Part shown: positions 6,333-9,363 of the stretch, piece after piece
Layout of the letters: each line of letters begins with the position of its first letter
Numbering within the stretch: the stretch's first letter is position 1
Assembly (NCBI GenBank): GCA_023253615.1
Contig: JALRFZ010000431.1
Span: forward strand, 1-9,363
Source: Verrucomicrobiales bacterium
GTDB taxonomy: Bacteria; Verrucomicrobiota; Verrucomicrobiia; Verrucomicrobiales; DEV007
DNA length: 9,363 nucleotides
Direction: 5' to 3'
Translations under genes and position numbers: made by a program
Notes under the pieces: model-generated
The model's input: only the letters and a program-made list of their open reading frames with translations
What the model was told of the DNA's origin: nothing
Databases searched by the model: none

Positions 6333-6673
6333 AACGCGTCCTCGTTTTTCTCGTCCGAATCTATCAGGTGGTGATCTCGCCGCCGCTTCATTTCCTTTGC
6401 GGTCCCTTCAGCGGCTGCCGTTTTTTCCCGACCTGCTCGCAGTATTTCATCGACGCCGTCACCGTGAACGGGCCCTTGCGCGGCTCCTGGCAAGGATTCC
6501 TCCGCATCCTGCGCTGCAATCCTTGGGGCGGACAGGGCTACGATCCTCCGCCGGGTTGGGAAGAATATGTGGCGAAACACCCCGAGGCGGCTTATAAAGG
6601 CCGCCGCCCATGCGACCTCCCCGGGGGGCACTTGGCGGACCCTTCCCATCCCCACTCTCACACTCACCCTTAG
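6329..6673 (+). CDS. yidD: Membrane protein insertion efficiency factor YidD, with His-rich tail
   Basis: This is a small membrane-associated protein that assists YidC-dependent insertion of inner-membrane proteins. The N-terminal amphipathic segment (KRVLVFLVRIYQVVISP) and the core CRFFPTCSQYFIDAV (30-44), G..RG.W....RILRCNPW (51-66) and GGQGYDP (67-73) are all typical; Cys30, Cys36 and Cys63 are the family's conserved cysteines. The expected family length is about 70-90 residues. This product is 114, with a C-terminal tail rich in His, Pro and Ser (SHPHSHTHP). A short insertion (FLCGPFSG) precedes the first core Cys. The ATG overlaps the rnpA stop in ATGA, with AGGA immediately upstream. 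yidC begins 22 nt later. Confidence 0.93.
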   Translation: MKRVLVFLVRIYQVVISPPLHFLCGPFSGCRFFPTCSQYFIDAVTVNGPLRGSWQGFLRILRCNPWGGQGYDPPPGWEEYVAKHPEAAYKGRRPCDLPGGHLADPSHPHSHTHP

Positions 6674-6695
6674 AAAACCCATTGCCGTGAAAAAC

Positions 6696-8606
6696 ATGGA
6701 TCGCACCTCGTGGATCGGGGTCCTCGTCTGTCTCTCCCTCCTCTTTGTCTGGGGATGGTGGAATACCAAGGAAGCCGCCAAGCTCGCGGCCCAGCGTGCC
6801 GCCGAGGCCGCCAAAGCCCCCCGGGTGGAGGCTGCCAAAGCCGGAGAAGCAAAACCCGCCGATCCCGCCACGGCGACGGTCGCCGCCACCTCTGCTCCCG
6901 GAACGCCAACGGTCGAGGCGACCGTGCTGGAAAACGATTTCGTGCGTCTCCACCTGACCAATCAGGGGGCCGGTATCCGGCGCGCCGAGATGAAGAAACA
7001 TCCCCGCCACCTCGGTGAATCGGAGGTGATCGCCATCAACGAGAATGCCTCGCACCCCGTCGCGGCTCTCTCTCCCGGGCCGAAACAGTATGACTCCTCC
7101 GTCTGGTCCGTCGCCACGAAAAGTCGGACCGAAGTTACCTACGAGACCACCTCTCCCGACGGGGTGGCCTGGCGCAAGACGATCCGTCTGCCCGGAGCCG
7201 AAAGCGATCCATACGAGGTCTCCGTCCTGCTCGAAGCGCGCAACACCGGCCAGGCACCATTCGAGATGGGCAACCGCTTCCTTTACGCCGGCAGCGCCGC
7301 TCCCCTGCACCTCAACGAATGGTCGATGCAGATCGGCAGCTACTGGATGGACAAGGACGGCGACTTCGAATACAAGACCGTCGATCATTTCGGTGGCCGG
7401 AAAATCCTCGGACTCTTCGGTGGCAGCGAGAAGCCCCACGATCAGTTTCTGATGAAACAGATGCACTGGGCCGGGGTGAACGACCAGTTCTTCACCACGA
7501 TCGTGCGTCCCTCCGAGCCCTACGAAGGCGGCGTCTGGATCGGGCGATTCCCCGTCACGGTCGAGGGGAATGAAGCCGAGTCGCTGAAGAAGCGCATGTT
7601 CGCCTCCGAGGCGGCTTTGAGCCTGCCGAAGGAAACGATCGCACCCGGAGCCTCCGCCAAAGTGGAATACGGCATCTATCTGGGTCCGAAAGAATATGCC
7701 CGCCTCAAGGAACTGGGCGACCGCCGCCAGCGCGTCATGCACTACGACGAGATCCCGATCTTCGGCTGGCTCTTCGGTTGGGCGATCAAGCCGATCGCTT
7801 CCGCACTCATCATCGGGCTTGTCATGATCAAGGGGTGGGTCGGCGACTATGGCATCGCCATCATCCTCATCACCATCCTCATCCGCCTCCTCATCTGGCC
7901 GGTTTACGCGAAATCCGCCCGATCGATGAAGCGAATGTCGAAGTTGACCCCGATGATGAAGGAGATCCGCGAGAAGCACGCGGACAATCCCCAGAAGATG
8001 AACGAGGAGACGATGAAGCTCTATCAGACCTATGGGATCAATCCCCTCGGTGGCTGTCTCCCCATGTTCATCCAGCTCCCGGTCTTCCTCGCCTTTTACC
8101 GGATGCTTTGGAGTGTCGTCGAACTCCGCCACGAGTCCTTCCTCTGGGTGAAGGATCTCGCCATGCCCGACACCCTTTTCACCATCCCTGGTATCAACAT
8201 CGATGTGAACCCTCTGCCGATCCTCATGGGGATCACCAGTTTCATCCAGATCGCGATCACTCCGAAGACGGGCGACAAAACCCAGCAGATGATCTTCATG
8301 CTGATGCCGTTCATTTTTCTCTTCATCTGTTACAACTTCGCTTCCGCCCTCGCCCTCTACTGGACCGTCTCCAACACCTTCTCCATTTTCCAGACCTGGA
8401 TCACGAACAAGATGCCCGAGCCCGAGCTCGTGAAGCGGACCGGTCCGGTCAAGAAAGGTTTCATGCAGCGGATGGCCGAGCAAGCCGATGCCGCCCAAAA
8501 GGCCAAAGCCGCTGGAGGCGGTGCTCCCGCGGGTCCGGGCAGCCGCACCAAGATGCCCGGTGAAAAAGGCGATCGCCACACCAAGGGGAGAAAGAAGCGC
8601 CGCTGA
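6696..8606 (+). CDS. yidC: Membrane protein insertase YidC
   Basis: YidC inserts and folds inner-membrane proteins, alone or with SecYEG. This copy has 636 residues. The first membrane helix is at about 5-22, followed by an Ala/Pro-rich linker (26-74) and a large periplasmic P1 domain to about 345. The insertase core follows. It contains the groove arginine Arg397 (ILIRLLIWPV, equivalent to Arg366 of E. coli), the cytoplasmic coiled hairpin (about 405-445), NPLGGCLPMFIQLPVFLAFY (449-468) and the last helices (506-520, 531-548, 549-567). The C-terminal tail of about 66 residues is very basic (HTKGRKKRR), as in YidC proteins thought to contact ribosomes. I chose the ATG at 6696; a GTG at 6687 would add three residues (VKN), and the much earlier ATG at 6567 lies inside yidD. 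It is the last gene of the cluster, with a good terminator at 8705-8736. Confidence 0.97.
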   Translation: MDRTSWIGVLVCLSLLFVWGWWNTKEAAKLAAQRAAEAAKAPRVEAAKAGEAKPADPATATVAATSAPGTPTVEATVLENDFVRLHLTNQGAGIRRAEMKKHPRHLGESEVIAINENASHPVAALSPGPKQYDSSVWSVATKSRTEVTYETTSPDGVAWRKTIRLPGAESDPYEVSVLLEARNTGQAPFEMGNRFLYAGSAAPLHLNEWSMQIGSYWMDKDGDFEYKTVDHFGGRKILGLFGGSEKPHDQFLMKQMHWAGVNDQFFTTIVRPSEPYEGGVWIGRFPVTVEGNEAESLKKRMFASEAALSLPKETIAPGASAKVEYGIYLGPKEYARLKELGDRRQRVMHYDEIPIFGWLFGWAIKPIASALIIGLVMIKGWVGDYGIAIILITILIRLLIWPVYAKSARSMKRMSKLTPMMKEIREKHADNPQKMNEETMKLYQTYGINPLGGCLPMFIQLPVFLAFYRMLWSVVELRHESFLWVKDLAMPDTLFTIPGINIDVNPLPILMGITSFIQIAITPKTGDKTQQMIFMLMPFIFLFICYNFASALALYWTVSNTFSIFQTWITNKMPEPELVKRTGPVKKGFMQRMAEQADAAQKAKAAGGGAPAGPGSRTKMPGEKGDRHTKGRKKRR

Positions 8607-8704
8607 GACTGGATTCTGGATTCCGTCTAGTCGGCCCTTTACGCCAACCCTCCGGTCGTTGTCATCCGTTCGACCGATGGAGCTTCTCGGGGTGGCGCTG
8701 CGAG

Positions 8705-8736
8705 CCCTCGATGCCCCGCCGGGCTGCGAGGGTTTT
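8705..8736 (+). terminator. Intrinsic terminator of the rpmH-yidC operon
   Basis: CCCTCG (8705-8710) pairs with CGAGGG (8727-8732). Across a 2x2 internal mismatch, GCCC (8713-8716) pairs with GGGC (8721-8724) around a CGCC loop. TTTT-G-TTC-TTT follows directly (8733-8743). It lies about 100 nt after the yidC stop. An 8-nt direct repeat, GCTGCGAG (8697-8704 and 8723-8730), overlaps its 3' side. Confidence 0.75.
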
Positions 8737-8822
8737 GTTCTTTCGATCGTGTCCGCCTTGCATGGCTCGCATGCTCCCCGTCGCTTCGGGTGCCGGGAAC
8801 CGCCTCTTTCGATGGAACGGTG

Positions 8823-8862
8823 GAAGGTGATGGTAGCCCCTGTATCCTCAACCATCTCCTTC
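8823..8862. repeat. 12-bp inverted repeat (hairpin) next to the structured element
   Basis: GAAGGTGATGGT (8823-8834) and ACCATCTCCTTC (8851-8862) are complementary at 11 of 12 positions, with a 16-nt loop. It ends 8 nt before the 216-nt element. There is no U-tract on the + strand. Such a long stem is unlikely to be coincidental in non-coding DNA, but its role is unknown. Confidence 0.5.
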
Positions 8863-8870
8863 AAGCCCGC

Positions 8871-9086
8871 CTAGTGTAGCCTGCCAAGCAGAATGTGCAT
8901 TATGGGGCGTGCGATTTTCTGCAAATTCAAGGCGCGAGGCGGGAGTTGAGCGAGCTCAGTGACCAACGAGCAACGCGGAAGTTGCGGGAAAGCGCGCGTC
9001 CTTCTGACAACCACCGCGAAGCGGCTAGATCGACTACGTCCACATAAAAAACCGTAATGTGCGGTCTGTTGGACGGGCTATACTAG
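8871..9086 (+). repeat. 216-nt structured element with 35-nt imperfect terminal inverted repeats (MITE-like or ncRNA)
   Basis: The left end (8871-8905) and right end (9052-9086) align without gaps as inverted repeats: 25 Watson-Crick pairs plus 7 G-U pairs out of 35. The outermost 13 pairs, beginning CTAG, are unbroken. All seven wobble positions pair only in RNA copied from the + strand; the other strand would have A-C clashes. Inside are AAGGCGCG/CGCG-T-CCTT (8929-8936 with 8995-9003), a TGAG-CGAG-CTCA hairpin (8947-8958), GCAAC/GTTGC (8970-8985) and CCGC-GAA-GCGG (9014-9024). No reading frame or transposase is present and no flanking target-site duplication is obvious, unless the terminal CTAG is one. 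It could be a non-autonomous mobile repeat or a structured non-coding RNA; I cannot name a family. Confidence 0.55.
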
Positions 9087-9106
9087 CAATCGTTCCTAGC
9101 CATCGA

Positions 9107-9154
9107 GGCCGGGAATGCCTCCATCTGGTCCAAGGCTTCATGGTCCCGGAGGCC
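9107..9154. repeat. Imperfect inverted repeat upstream of the last gene
   Basis: CCGGGA (9109-9114) and TCCCGG (9144-9149) are complementary, and GGCC occurs just outside each arm (9107-9110 and 9151-9154). Within the loop TGGTCC is repeated directly (9126-9131, 9141-9146). It could be a weak hairpin or protein-binding site; the evidence is slight. Confidence 0.25.
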
Positions 9155-9282
9155 ATGCCATCACTCCGGGGTCTCCACGCCTACGAGGCTCCGCTCCCGC
9201 TTCCCGCCTTTGTGAGCTTGCGAATGCCTCCGAAGGGGTGCCACTATTGGCGCTCGCCGCCCACCGCCCTCCCAGATTCCCG

Positions 9283-9363
9283 ATGTCGCCTTCGAAGAAC
9301 CGCCATTCCCCACTCTATCTCGCGATTCGAGGGAGCTATTTCCTGCTCCTCTGCCTCGCGTTG
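9283..9363 (+). CDS. Start of a probable membrane or exported protein (3' end outside window)
   Basis: An ATG at 9283 opens a frame of 27 codons that is still open at the last base. The product begins MSPSKNRHSPLYLAIRGSYF and continues LLLCLAL, a basic N-terminus followed by a hydrophobic run. This suits a first transmembrane helix or a signal peptide. No family can be assigned from so little. There is no Shine-Dalgarno sequence, which matches other starts here, and no clear promoter upstream. A chance open frame is possible. Confidence 0.42.
   Translation, partial: MSPSKNRHSPLYLAIRGSYFLLLCLAL

Larger units (their letters stand above)
8607..9282. other. Long intergenic region without a convincing gene, rich in inverted repeats
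   Basis: The 676 bases between yidC and the next gene start show no coding frame with recognisable protein sequence on either strand. They contain a tandem CTGGATT pair (8609-8622), the yidC terminator (8705-8736), a GCATG/CATGC hairpin (8760-8774), a 12-bp hairpin (8823-8862), the 216-nt structured element (8871-9086) and a CCGGGA/TCCCGG inverted repeat (9109-9149). From about 9155 to 9282 I see nothing definite. The signatures of RNase P RNA, tmRNA, SRP RNA and tRNA are absent. Confidence 0.7.

Noticed and set aside
6459..8864. Very long minus-strand open frame (801 codons) opposite yidD-yidC
   Set aside because: It is exactly antisense to a well-conserved YidC, has low-complexity Asp/His/Gly-rich sequence without domains, and is explained by GC-rich codon bias. 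The same applies to the minus-strand frames at 644-1627, 2139-3005, 3002-3928 and 4018-5646.
8488..8874. Plus-strand frame of 128 codons crossing the yidC end and terminator
   Set aside because: It overlaps yidC in another frame, runs through the intrinsic terminator, and shows no recognisable protein sequence.
9079..9084. TATACT as a -10 element for the last gene
   Set aside because: No -35-like hexamer lies 16-18 nt upstream, the gene start is about 200 nt away, and the bases are part of the terminal inverted repeat.
8607..9282. Known housekeeping RNAs (RNase P RNA, tmRNA, SRP RNA, tRNA) in the gene-free region
   Set aside because: None of their conserved core motifs, nor a tRNA-like acceptor end or T-loop, could be found on either strand.

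Overview
The window is GC-rich bacterial chromosome, densely coded on the + strand. The best guess at the source is a Verrucomicrobiota-type bacterium. This rests on a GspE/GspF pair followed by a GspG-like pseudopilin, a YidC with a large periplasmic domain, an L34 with a C-terminal extension, and start codons with little Shine-Dalgarno sequence. The phylum is an inference from remembered family features, not a database result.

Layout. Positions 1-2621 hold a secretion/pilus module: the C-terminal part of a GspE/PilB-type ATPase (cut by the window edge), a GspF/PilC inner-membrane platform protein, and a GspG-like pseudopilin with its own promoter-like sequence almost touching its ATG. Positions 2735-4375 hold a 546-residue protein I do not recognise; both halves carry sequence reminiscent of degenerate kinase catalytic loops. 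Positions 4474-5562 encode a PLP-dependent sugar aminotransferase very like WbpE, standing alone without other nucleotide-sugar genes. Positions 5606-8606 are the classic rpmH-rnpA-yidD-yidC cluster: ribosomal protein L34, the RNase P protein, the YidD membrane-insertion factor and the YidC insertase. A good sigma70-type promoter precedes it, followed by a short leader that can fold into a three-way junction ending in a terminator-shaped stem plus U-tract. No dnaA gene or DnaA-box cluster is visible beside rpmH.

Positions 8607-9282 carry no convincing gene but are rich in inverted repeats. They include a good intrinsic terminator for the yidC transcript, a near-perfect 12-bp hairpin, and a 216-nt element (8871-9086). 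The 35-nt ends of that element pair at 32 of 35 positions if G-U pairs are allowed, and the wobbles work only for RNA made from the + strand. This element and the rpmH leader are the two most interesting non-coding signals here. A probable membrane-protein gene begins at 9283 and runs off the end.

No rRNA, tRNA, CRISPR array, transposase or phage gene was found. The large minus-strand reading frames opposite gspF, wbpE and yidC are codon-bias shadows.
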